NCBI RefSeq assembly: GCF_041381155.1
Contig: NC_091135.1
Location: 61,354,567 to 61,418,566, forward strand
DNA length: 64,000 nt
Reading direction: 5' to 3'
From: Argopecten irradians
Taxonomy: Eukaryota > Mollusca > Bivalvia > Pectinida > Pectinidae
Numbering within the stretch: the first letter of the stretch is position 1; every line of letters starts with the position of its first letter. The translations under genes and the position numbers were made by a program. Positions 12,301-23,000 of the stretch are shown in pieces. The notes under the pieces are model-generated. The model was given only the letters and a program-made list of their open reading frames with translations. It searched no databases and was not told the DNA's origin.

Positions 12301-15300
12301 TACTGTTGCGCGCCGAGATTTTTGAAGGAGCTGTAAGATACTGATTGGTTAATAATTTGTTCCTTCCAGTAAAGTTGAGTGGTTTTGTTTACAATCGACT
12401 TCCATCTCTGTGTTTTTGGTGGATTGTGTAAGAGCTGTACAGCATCTGGTAGTTGATATTTTGCCAACAAGAATTTAACTTGGGTGAACCAGCTCTTGCT
12501 GCTAGTTGGCTTGAATGTCAATTGCCTCATGGCGAGTTTTCTCTCTAGGCTTCCAGTCCTTTGGTTGATAACAGCACTATAATGGATCAATATTTTGTGA
12601 TGAATCTGACCCTTGACGAGAATAAGACCTGACAAAATGTATACTGCAGGGTCTGCTGTGGTTACAGGTAGTGATAGGACTTGTTTCAGTGTCTTTTTCA
12701 TATATAGATCCAGTTTACGTAGGAGAGGCCCTGAAGGTGTACAGACCTCCATGGAATAGAGTAGGATTGGTATTACATACACTTGGATAAGATGGATTGA
12801 TGTTGCTGGGTCAAGTCCATTTTCCCCATGTAGGCCAGGTCTCATCAAACTATACATACGTCTTCTAGCTTTCTGGATATTCAACTCAACAGTAGCTGCA
12901 GTTGTAGACTGGGAGTCTCTGACCATTCCAAGGTGCCCTGTGGATTGTTGAATTTCGATTCTTTCATTTCCCAAACAAAAAGAGGAAGACTCTCGCTGCT
13001 TAGCGCTCTTAATAGCTGGAACTTCTATTATAGCACTTTTCGTGGGTTGGAGTATGTATCTTTCATTCCTGCTATAGTGTACTATTGCATCTAGGAGCAC
13101 CTGCATATCCAAGGGATTACTCGCTAGTAGAGCCACATCGTCTGCACAGATTGGTGCTGTACATCTGAGGTTACCTATCTTGGCACCTTCTGCCTCACGC
13201 TGTAGTCTCTCCAACAGGTTGTTGATGTATATTTTGTACATAATTGTACTCAGAATCCCACCCTGGCGCAGGCCTTGCAAGATGTTGAACCTTTCTGAAG
13301 TTTCGCCATTCCATTTTACTGCACTTTGAGTATCCTTATGTAGGTCTCTTACCAATTGCCATGTTTTTCCACTGATACCATTTATATAACTTTCTAAGGA
13401 GGCTGTTATGATTTACCACATCGAAAGCTGATTTTGCATCCAGGTAGGCTGTGTAAATTGAGGACTTCAAGTCCTGGGAGTCCCTTAAGACCTTGTCAAT
13501 GATAGTGGCGCACAATAATTGGGAGGCATTCCTCGTGAATCCTCTCTGCATTTCACTCTGTGAAGATTCAAAGATTGGCTCCACTATGTTCTGCAGTAAT
13601 AGCTCCAGTACTTTTGTCACCACAGGTGTAACAGTGATCCCTCTATAGTTAATAGCCTCGTATTTACTACCCTTGTTCTTGTAGATAGGGGTGATGATGC
13701 CCTGTTTCAGCGCAGGTGGTATGGTACACATGTCTGAGATGGCATTCATTATGCCTGTGAGTGCAGGAATGCACCCATCACCCGCTACCAAAAGGTGTTC
13801 GGCAGCTACACTGTAGATGTCCTCTGCCTTGTTTCTGTTCAGTGATGCGATAGCTCTCTTGACTTCGTCTTGAGTAAACCTTAGGGTAGAAGCCTCCTTG
13901 TCACATATTTCAGCAATGGAGTCCACGTCCAGCTGGACCTGGTTAATGTAAGAGTTGTCAAAAGAGTCATGGTCTGCTGGTTGAGCCAGGGAGGAGAAGT
14001 GCTGATGCCAACCCTGCAACACGTCTGACTGTCCACTAAATACTTTCCCATTTACCCATATCTCCGAGACACACGAGCCTAGGTCCCCTCTGTGTTTTCC
14101 AACCAGGCGAAATAGCTTCTGCATATCAGACTCCCTTGCCTCCATTATCTCTTGTCTGCTGTCTAGCTTCTGCTGTGCTACAGCTAACTGGATTAGGCGA
14201 CAGAGTTCTTTACAGGCCTCCTTCCTTGCCTTAAGATGTTGATTGCTGGGGTCAGTTGGTTTTCCCCCCTCTTTCCATCTCCAGTGACATTTCCTGTTAT
14301 GCTGGATGGCCTGCTTTATATCCTTATTCCACACTATGAGGTTAGGGACTCTTCTCGACTTCCTGGACGAAGAGTTACCAGTCGTACTTAGCGAGACTGC
14401 TGTCGTAAGGATTGAGTTAAAAGATCTTATAGCAACATCCAAATCAAGGCGCGAGTCTGCTGATGATACTACAGTTTCCAGCCTCTCTAAATCAGCTGAC
14501 ACTAGCGCTTGGTACATGTCATTGTCTACCTTCCCCCACTTTGTTTTTGCAGAGAGGACTTTCCCTCGTTGTATGTTTGAGTTTCCTATCTCTATTCGGG
14601 TAGTTATTAACACTGGGTAGTGGTCTGAGGTGTTTGTAGCCAAGTCATTAATAACATGGGTATCCAAAAGAGTCAAGTCTTCGTTAAGCATGAAATAATC
14701 AATGGTTGATGAATCTTTACCGTTTGGGTGAATGAATGTGGGTCCTGTTTTTGTATGAGACAATTTATGTTCCTGGAGAAATTCCCTCAGTCTTCTATTT
14801 CTTTTGCCTTGTCCTATCCTGGTCAAATCCTCATTAAAATCACCACCAATAATGATGGAATGAGTAGAGCTGAATTTTTCAATAAGTTTGTGAATTTGTT
14901 CAAGTGTCTCAACAAACTCTTCAGAATCATCAGATGAGTTCCTGCATGGCATGTAGACTGCAACTACAACTGTAGATTTCCCTCTCGTATACATTTCAAT
15001 TGCCTGTATCCGGTTGCCTCCATCATCTAACCTGATATGCTGGTCCAGTTCCCTGTGCCAGAGAATAGCGATACCTCCATACCCTCGTGGCATCTGACTT
15101 GGTGTTATAGGATCACCGCTGTCCACCGCCTTCCCTGTGCCAGTGACATGGTTGCATACCTCTTCTAGGATGCCCAAATGCAAATCAAAGAGCCAGTGTT
15201 CTTGTATTAGCAAAACTGAGACAGTACGTGTTCCTCTCAAACAGTTCACGAATAGCTAGAGCAGAGGTGTGTAAGTTCTTACAGTTATATGTACCCAGTT

Positions 15301-16558
15301 TGACCTTCTTTTTGACGAGTCAGTATACCATTCGAATTCCTCCACATCTATGGTTATTTTTAGCGTATAATCCCGAGAATATCGAATATAATTACACTAG
15401 AACCAATCGGAAGCATTCTACTTTCGTTTTCAGTCATAATTTTAGCAACAGGAGGGAGATTTGACGATCGGACCGCCGGTTGAAAACTCGGAGTCAAAAA
15501 ACGTCTTTTTACGCGTGTAGCACTGAGGGCCATTTAAACCAACGCGTATATAGCCGCGTGTAGCAGTCTAAGGGTTAGGATGATTGTCAAGGAGACACAA
15601 CTAATATAACCTGGGCTATATGAGGACATTAGAGAGATTAATAAATCTGTTTAAACATAGATGTCTTAAATTTAGTTTGCTATAAACTTTTGTGAGAATC
15701 CGCTATGCGATTCACTCAGTTTGCAAACACAATTTATTTCATAACCTGATGAAATAAAATAGTGACATCAATGATTATAATTAATTTTGAAGACTACTTG
15801 ATGAAATAAAATGCATTTGCATGTACGATTCCATTGATTTTTCCAATGGATTATTTTCCGAATCAATATGCAACGTCAATCACTCAATGTTTCTATTGTG
15901 ACGTTATGATAATGTGATGTGACATAATAAGACTCATTCACATTACACCTGCAGATACCCGATAATGTTTGTGCGGGACTATTGTTTCTATTGGTGATGG
16001 AATGATGTCTAATGACGTTATCGCGGGATAACGCCTTTTTAGATTACAAAGAGTTATACTCCATCACCACTGGAGATACTAGTCCTGCACAAACTTTATC
16101 AGGTATCATGTGGTATGTGAATTAGTCCCATTGTGATATAGCGACATTCTAAAAAATATTCAATTACTATGTACACTACACTGTAAACAAATATAAAGAA
16201 CTAAGAAAAAATATTGTTACTGTATCCTCAAACAGTTTTGAGCTAACAAATGTATATTTGTTGTCATTTATCAATAGTCAAAAACGTGAATATAATTTTG
16301 GTCCGTAAAATATTTGTGCAGCGGTGTAAAATTGGTCGAACAGTACAATACAAGTCCATGTATGTATCACATTTACTGTGTATGGTCTGGCACCCTCCCC
16401 GCTTTCCCTCTCCCCAGACGGACACAATCCGGTACACCATATCAACACTTTTGGGATCACAAATACCTATTTCTATTAAACTGTTTGTTTTTCTGTTTGT
16501 CTCTCGAACAATATTTAGTCTCAACTTCATCAAGAAGATCATCTAAATCGTCTGCCAT
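3335..16558 (-). CDS. CFAP418: CFAP418 (C8orf37), ciliary/photoreceptor maintenance protein, six exons
   Basis: Exons in transcript order: 16558-16467, 9307-9238, 9058-9000, 8471-8406, 4322-4174, 3432-3335. All have GT/AG ends and the phases join exactly, giving 534 nt and 177 residues (human protein 207). The N-terminus MADDLDDLLDEVETKYC matches the human start MAEDLDELLDEVESKFC. Exon 2 gives an acidic TDDDLDDILNDI, exon 4 CFPLYLGGSSSS (human PVYLGGSS), exon 5 CDQMRCTSCDF and DYLFLRNNCPDFQ, exon 6 RAYCCQCC and the end WVCGKH. In vertebrates it acts at the ciliary base and photoreceptor outer segment, and its loss causes retinal dystrophy and Bardet-Biedl syndrome 21. Positions matching human R177 and Q182, both mutated in patients, are kept (R148, Q153). 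A LINE sits in intron 1 and MITEs lie in introns 1 and 5. The 3' UTR appears to reach about 2340. Confidence 0.93.
3539..4109. mobile_element. MITE with AAAGGGACAATT termini
   Basis: Terminal inverted repeats AAAGGGACAATT (left) and AATTGTCCCTTT (right), ~560 bp, no coding capacity. A second copy lies at 53047-53559 in the same orientation, alignable along most of its length (shared words TGCCAGAAAAGCCCA and TGAAATGTTCAAA). The second copy is flanked by TTAA on both sides, suggesting a piggyBac-like TTAA target; here only the right TTAA is intact. It lies in CFAP418 intron 5. Confidence 0.75.
4670..5795. repeat. Palindromic repeat copy 1, split by a hAT insertion
   Basis: Homologous to 6440-6868 over its whole length (shared words TTTGTCACCGGTTTTAGCC, TCTCTGTCAA, GAAAATGCTTTTCTTTAGGA). 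Its right part folds on itself: with the hAT element 5025-5744 removed, TTCCCTACCTATGAGGGTGT on the left pairs with CACCCTCTAGGTAGGGAA on the right, with arms of ~75 bp around CCTCGG-CAAGC-CTCGGG. No open frame of interest. Confidence 0.7.
5025..5744. mobile_element. hAT-type non-autonomous element
   Basis: Starts TAGTGTTGTCCCAATGAT and ends GATTCCCAACACTA, so the TIR is roughly TAGTGTTGNGGAATC. It is flanked by CCCTTGGG (5017-5024) and CCCTCGGG (5745-5752), an 8-bp target duplication with one mismatch, the hAT hallmark. The uninterrupted related copy at 6719-6868 lacks this insert. The interior is AT-rich with ATCGAT-type palindromes and encodes no transposase. Confidence 0.85.
6227..6440 (+). 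repeat. Short repeat pair with GGCCATCTTGG motif
   Basis: The segment 6240-6330 resembles 5905-5965: both carry GGCCATCTTGG followed ~35-45 bases later by CTACAGGTCACCA or CTGCAGGTCACCA and a run of A-rich sequence. They appear to be fragments of one interspersed family. An open frame across 6227-6484 is lysine/asparagine low-complexity and is not believed. Confidence 0.4.
6440..6868. repeat. Palindromic repeat copy 2 (uninterrupted)
   Basis: Second copy of the family at 4670-5795. The foldback at 6719-6868 pairs TCCTTACTTATGAGGCTGTG with CACACTCTCCAGGTAGGGA around the centre CCCTCGGCAAACCTCAGG. Serves as the empty-site comparison for the hAT element in copy 1. Confidence 0.7.
6880..7470. 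other. AT-rich intronic sequence, nothing recognised
   Basis: Inside CFAP418 intron 4. No exon, RNA gene or repeat with clear ends seen. Confidence 0.4.
7473..7895. repeat. Two-copy direct repeat, ~238-bp spacing
   Basis: AATCACGGCCAGATA (about 7501) and AATCATGGCCAGATA (about 7739) start two alignable blocks. Both continue AATAAAAGGTACATTATTT, then TATAACACTCA, then GCATTGGACTT with AAGTCTTCG. An old tandem duplication, non-coding. Confidence 0.6.
9436..9857. mobile_element. MITE with ~36-bp TIRs and 7-bp TSD
   Basis: Left end CAAGGATTTATAAGTGAGAA and right end TTCTCATTTATAAATCCTTG are inverted copies (~36 bp). ATAAAAG flanks both sides (9429-9435 and 9858-9864). The centre is unusually GC-rich for the region but has no convincing coding. 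It lies in CFAP418 intron 1. Confidence 0.8.
9870..11589. other. Intronic sequence without recognised genes
   Basis: CFAP418 intron 1. A weak three-fold repeat with CCAATTCAAT...AGGGTCA...ATGAGGATGGG lies at about 10040-10200, and a short CA/TA microsatellite at about 11568-11590. Nothing else supported. Confidence 0.4.
11590..15310 (-). mobile_element. Non-LTR retrotransposon (LINE) ORF2 remnant: endonuclease + reverse transcriptase + zinc knuckle
   Basis: Reading leftward: an AP-type endonuclease with GTYNCKN (about 15297-15275), QEHWL, IIIGGDFNED, DYFMLNEDL and SDHYPV. Then a reverse transcriptase with YRGITVTPVVTK, DAKSAFD, LRQGGILSTIMY and CADDVALLA (in place of the usual F/YxDD), a C-terminal C-x2-C-x9-H-x4-C knuckle (CQLCKKETEDKEHFLLRC) and a basic end LKLQPKRRKR near 11818. 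Coding is spread over frames, with shifts near 15.24, 13.35-13.39 and 12.05-12.10 kb, so the copy is dead as it stands. The 3' limit is set loosely at the CA/TA microsatellite near 11590; no poly(A) tail is clear, and no ORF1 lies to the right. Domain order fits the I/Jockey/CR1 groups; clade not assigned. Same strand as its host gene CFAP418. Confidence 0.85.
15931..16127. repeat. Foldback element with ~75-bp arms
   Basis: GACTCATTCACATT at 15931 pairs with AATTCACATACCACATGAT read from the other strand at 16127. The arms share GTTTGTGC, GGACTA and GGTGATGGA around a ~35-base centre. Non-coding; in CFAP418 intron 1, ~340 bp from exon 1. Confidence 0.7.
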
Positions 16559-17002
16559 GGCCACAAATCCTTTCGAACCGGTTCACACGATTTTTCTTGT
16601 TAGAAGTTTTCAATGTTTACATCGGGTTTACATCATTGTCAAAACAATTCGTATTCGAATCAAGCGTATACATGATCCTGATTATTTTACAAACAAAAAA
16701 CAGATTCATTAGACTAAGCCTTATCCGCTTGTTTTTTTAATTACCACAGTATATTTTATCTGTATAATTTCATCTAGTGAGTCAATTAAAATTTTGTAAT
16801 ATTAATATCAAGAAGTGTTTGCATTGGTAGCAATTTTATGAAAGTAATTCGTTTCATCAATCCGATATTTCGACACAACCGTCTCGATTTCACATCCGAC
16901 TTATGTGTACGCATGCGCAATACACGAAGCTGTCTGGCAGACGTGACATAGGTTAAAAACCAACAATCTTTACCAAATTTAACTCGCTCTGTACTTACAG
17001 AG
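16559..17002. promoter_or_regulatory. Shared CFAP418/VAP head-to-head promoter region
   Basis: Only 444 bp separate the CFAP418 start codon (16558, - strand) from the VAP start codon (17003, + strand). At about 16908-16919 lies TACGCATGCGCA, which matches 11 of 12 positions of the NRF1 consensus YGCGCAYGCGCR, a factor typical of bidirectional housekeeping promoters. No TATA box stands out. Both genes are broadly expressed in other animals. Promoter activity is inferred from layout and motif only. Confidence 0.6.
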
Positions 17003-20000
17003 ATGGCAAGACAACAAGTTCTACATCTAGAACCTTCAAATGAACTGAGGTTCCGAGGTATGGCACTAAACATGATGAAATATCGCGGCCCACACCCATG
17101 CTGTAGTCTCTCAAAAACGCGAAGTTTCCGACAACATTTTCGTCATACCGGGTTATCCTGTAAAATCGATTCCGAAAGTTGCATGATTCAGTGCATTTGT
17201 GTGGAATCTATATCCCCGGAAATGTCTAATAGATAGATATTGATGTGTATAACATGATAACAATTGTACGCATAGAGATATAGCATGGAATTACAGATAA
17301 CGAATTCGAAAGTGCTAAATCAATAATGATCTTGAGGTAGCCTATCGATATTGACCGATATTTTCGCACCTTTAATTCCATCAAGATGTTACTTTTACAT
17401 TATCAATATGCTCATTGTTACTTAGTATACTATACACATCTATCTAAAACAGAGACTAGATTTATGTTATGCACTTAATCCAAGTGGGTTCTAACTCATC
17501 ATTGCACTGTTTAACTTTTGACATCAGAATGACTTGTCAAGGCATTGCATGGTCACTGATCATGATGGAGAATGAGATGTCAATACTTCCAAATTAGAGA
17601 CAGGCTCAAAGGTTTGAGCACATTTGTCTCTGCGAAGTGACATCAATAAATACATATATATATATATATATATATATTTTTTAAAGTGTCATAGTTATTT
17701 GAACTCTGCAGTGATGTAGAGTTGTAAATAAATTGTACAAATTACAGATATGATGCGAAGATTGAATGTAAATATTCTATTATATGGCTCTCATATTGAT
17801 CGTGTAGCGGAATTGGACTGCATGTGTTGATCATTGACATTGATGACCTGAGACCTAGATGGAGCTGAAACGAATAGCAGATTTTGATATTCGTATATTC
17901 GTTTGATGTATTAGAATATTCGGACCTTAATGTCAAAGATCTTTGAAACTCCCAAACTCTCCGTACTCATTAAGATTTCCCGCTCGCTACTGTACCGGAA
18001 GTAAATATGGGCTTCGTCCTTTAGTGGTGTTTCTCGATGACTGTCCCGCAGAAAATAGAAGCAAAAATGAGGTCACCATTGTGTTGTGATTGTAAACAAC
18101 CTTGCTTCAATCGGATGATTTTCTGTGAATTAACTAATTTTATGATTGAACATGTGCTGGTACGTACATGTAATTATTTTCATCTTCATCATATTTCCAA
18201 TATACATTATTTCTTTGGAATGCTTTTACTGATATTTGTCTGATATCTAACTTTGCTAAACTGACGAGTAATACGAAAGTAAAACTTTTTCGATTTTCAC
18301 ATGTGAATAACGACGTAATAATGCGTCATAAGGGATATTGGAAGGAAGGTAAATGTTCACCGAATATTATTTTACTATTCAAATATTTTATAAAAAGGTA
18401 TTAATTCGCGAATATTCGTTTCAGCTCTAGAAAAGCTTAATCAGCAGAGCATCATGTGGCTATAATGTTCAGAAGTCCAGGGTTCCAAACCTGCCGGGAT
18501 CTTTATGGTCACTACATAATTCTCTTCGATCCTGTTACAAACGTGACGCCAAAATAAAATACCCACGGTAGTTGTATAAGGGTGTATATAATTTAATACT
18601 AAGTCTTTTCATATTTGTATTCAACATGCATATTGTTGATATTAAGACAGACAATTGGTTCCTGTTATACTTTATATAATTACCATTGTCCAGTGCTATT
18701 TAACACCCCAATCACATATGATACAACATTGTAAGTAATATAACTTACGGAAGGGCCGGTGAGCTTATGTCCATCCTCCGTCCATCCTTCAACATTTCCT
18801 TTAAATCGCTACTAGTCATAGAGTTCTACATAGGTTGTAACCAAATTTTGCCACAAACATCCCTGGGGGAAGGGGAACAGAACTTGTATAAATTTTGGCT
18901 CTGACCCTCTTGGGGCAGGAGGGGGGGGGGCCCAATAGGGGAAATAGAGGTAAATCCTATAAATTGCTATTTGTCCTAGAGTTCTGCATGGATTGTAACC
19001 AAATTTGGCCACAAACATCCTTGGGGGAACAGAACTTGTATAAATTTTGGCTCTGACCGCCTGGGGGCAGGAGGGGCGGGCCAAATAGGGGAATTAGAGG
19101 TAAATCCTATAAATCGCTACTTGTCCTAGCTAGAGTTCTGCATGGATTGTAAACCAAATTTGGCCACAAACATCCTTGGGGGAACAGAACTTGTATAAAT
19201 ATTGGCTCTGACCCCCTTGGAGCAGGAGGGGTGGGGCCCAATAGGGGAATTAGAGATAAATAATCAAATTCCTTCAGAAAAGAAACAATGAACCTGTATT
19301 CAGAACATTACTTGGCATTACAAACCAGGTGAGCGATACAAGCCCTCTGGGACTCTTGTTTATGACTTAGTATGAATTTATTTTCACAATTAGTCCGATA
19401 GATTCATTTAAGATGATAATGCAAGTTAAAAAGTATGCATTTGAGATTAAAAAAAAGTAATAAAGTATTTTTTTTCAAAAATCCTATTTGAGACAACCCC
19501 TTGTGTTTATAAGGAAGTGCAGTTGCCATTTTTGTTTACGTCTGCTAAAATTTTACACACCTGTCAAGCTTGGAGATAAGTTCTCATTCCTCACAAACAT
19601 GTGCAGCGTTTGATTTTTTTTGTTTGTTTGATTATTTTAACGTCCTATTAACAGCCAGGGTCATGTTAGGACGGTCCCCCATGTATGCAGTGTGTAGCAT
19701 GTTTGAAGTGCAAGGTGCATGTCTTGGGAGACTGTGGTATGTTCGTGTTGTGTCTTCTTGCATAGTGGAACTGTTGCCCTTTTCATAGTACTATATCACT
19801 GAAGCTTGCCGCCGAAGACACCAAGCAACACACCTCACCTGCATGGTCACATTATACTGACAACGGGCGAACCAATCGTCCTTTTCCCTGTATGCTGAGT
19901 GCCAAGCAGGAGCAGAAACTACCACTTTTATAGACTTTGGTGTGTCTCGGCCAGAGGACAGAACCCAGAGCCTTCCTCACAGGGGCGAACGCTCAACTCA

Positions 20001-23000
20001 AGGCCAAAAGTGAGGTGGTGCCTAAGGTGGCATTAGGAAAGATAAAGTCAGTTAGGAAGAAGAGAAAAGATAAGATTCTAAATTTAGTGGCCTTTTACGA
20101 TCATTCAATAGGGGCAGCAGGTACAATTCTAAACCCTACCTGTAGGGCACATGCGCAGCGTACATTTCTTAGGAATGCTCTGAACTGGAAAGAAGTTTCG
20201 GAAAATAAATGATAGTAAATGGTTATCATAGCCATGCAGATTTGCTGTTTCTAATTAATAGGGCTGCCGCGGTTCACCGGTATATTGAGGTATTGCAATA
20301 CACCACCAAAAAATATTGTACCGCGATACAGTTTACCTGTACCGGTTTTTTACGATATATTTTCTTAGTATCATAATTTCATTAATTTGATATAATTAAA
20401 ACGTCCTGTCATTAAAACAAAACCAGCAAGTTGTATTTGTTTTCCTTTCCGATAATATGAAGCCATGTGGGTATCCCTTTCGTTTTCATTCGATTCAGAT
20501 GTCGGTCAAATGTTTGTAACTAACGTGTATAATGTTCAAATGATTCAAACATTTGCATGACGTTGAATATAAACAATATGACATAAGGCTAGTTTCTGAA
20601 ATATTATCAAGCTGATTCGCTCCATCAATCAACAATACCGGAATATCTAATTCTCTAAACACATTTAAGGCCCGGTGAATACATGGCTGCAGGGATTTTG
20701 CCAGCTTTTTCAGGCTTCATCGTCCGCCGCCATTTTCGATTTCCTACACGTGTCAAAACAACACTGCAAGCCGGTCAGCCCTTTGAAGTTTAATCACGAT
20801 CGTAAGCTTATTTTGCCAGGACAATTGTACGTAAATTTGTTCATCATTTAGGTTCAAAAGTGTAAATATTAGCAGACACTATCATGTTTAGTTATTGCAT
20901 TATTAGGTTACGATCGTCTGTAACAGTTAGCCTAGCGTTTTCACAAACAGACTCGCATTTTTTTAAAACAAGAACACATTTGAACATTTTTGTTACTCAA
21001 CAACATGGTTCAAATCGATGTAAAACTACATAACATAGCACTGTATGTTTGTATAATGTAATGGGTGTTTTTTATTATGGAATATATAACAAAATAGACA
21101 ACACATATGTTAATGTCAAAATATTGCAATACATATCACAATACAGTTGTTGTGTATCGCAATATATCGTGGTACGCTTCTGCCGTATCGCGGCAGCCCT
21201 ACTAATTAATAAACCCACAATATCTATATTAGAACAAAATCAATCCAAGATTGACACTTGACACTACGACAGAGTGATTAGTTTTCACAGTGCATTTACA
21301 ATGTATATAGGTACTTGGTGTATTTTCTGGTGTTTATTTACGTGTGACTGAAGACCTTGAAGAGTGCAGGTATAAATATTAATGTAATCTTACAAAAGAA
21401 ATGTAAATTATGTGGTGATTGGTTCAACAGACTAGGAAGGTTTGTACTTGATACTTGAAAGGGGTTTAATTGGCAGTATGCAGGGTTTGTGGTATTAACA
21501 TTTAACAGGGTTTTATATAGAGAGGAAATCTCTTCCAAAAACTATGGCAGTATGCATGTGCACATGGGGTTGGCAATATATCGGGGGCAGTAATGGGGGA
21601 CTACTTTACAGTGTGTAACTTTCATATATAGGTTGTGTCGACATTAAAAAGTAGGGAAGTCATTTGTGCTGCAGTGCGCATGCCATAATTTTCATACTAG
21701 ACAATGAATCAAGATGTAACTTTAATTTTATATCCAAAATAAAAATATTTTTTTTAACTATGTATATCTAGGTAAAGGAGGTCCATAACCCTCACTATAC
21801 TGAATGTCACACACTTGCGATTCACTTGCCTTTTTTTTTCAAAAATAAAAATGTCAGATCATCAGACGTCTAAAAAACCCTGTTTGAGGCAGCCAAATTT
21901 CTCTTGAGTAGGTCAGTCAATTCCAAACAAACAATATTTCATTTTGGTAACTTATTTAAGGCCCCCTATGTTTCCGAAATGGATATCATTTTTAAAATTT
22001 TAACTGTGAACAAGTTTGATAATTTTATGAGTCCAAAAAGTTGTTAGCTTACTGTTAATTATAATCTTATCATCAATACTCTCATCAATATGAGAATTAT
22101 TTTAGATATATGAAATAAGGTCATTAATATACATATAGATATCATGACATTATAATTGTTGTTACTTACCGGTAACTTTAATACTTTGTTTCAGAAACGA
22201 AGTGGCCCTTAAAAAAGTTATTAAGTACATTACATTATCATAATCTCAATTCAAACTAATGATTTACATTAAAATATCAAGTGAGTACTTTGTGATTCAA
22301 TTTTAAATTCTCTTTAACCTTTACATTTTGATTTTAGGTCCCTTTACAGATGTAGTTACATCAAACTTGAAGTTGAGTAACCCAGAAGGAAGAAAAGTTT
22401 TGTTTAAAGTGAAAACAACAGCACCAAAGCGATACTGTGTACGTCCAAATAGTGGAATCATTGAACCAGGAGCATCAGTTACAGTTGCAGGTTTGTATCA
22501 GCAATTAATTTAGTACAGGATTTTTTAAGACGAGTCCAGAACACTTATTTTCAAATTTGATGATCACATTCCAGTGCAAAGAATGAAATATAAATGGTTT
22601 TCATGATAAAAATTTTGGTGAGTCTCACAAGAAAATTGTGAGTCCAGGACTCGTCGAGGCGAGTCCCGTAAATCACATTTAAAATGTATAATCCTAAACT
22701 TAACCAGTGGCAGTGCTTATACATGTGATTGATATTTGCATAGAATCAATTGCAACAAAGTAATTTACAGTGTTGAAGTTAGGCACAGTATATATATATA
22801 TATATAGAAAAAAGAATGTGTCCATGTAGAGTTGAATATATAAAAAATAAAAGTCATCGACTTTCCTCTTGTACATTCACCATTTCATGATGGCTCTTCA
22901 GAAATATGTTTATTTTTAAAAGTTATATAGAGAATACATGGTTAGTATCTTACAATACAAGGTTTATTTTGGTGCGAGACTTAGGAAAGCCGAGATGACG

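Noticed and set aside
18431-18510. Functional tRNA gene
   Set aside because: A- and B-box-like words are present but the acceptor and anticodon stems do not pair; a SINE head is the better explanation.
19937-20212. 91-codon frame ([20 protein letters not shown])
   Set aside because: Its first part lies in the SINE and the rest has no recognisable domain or splice support.
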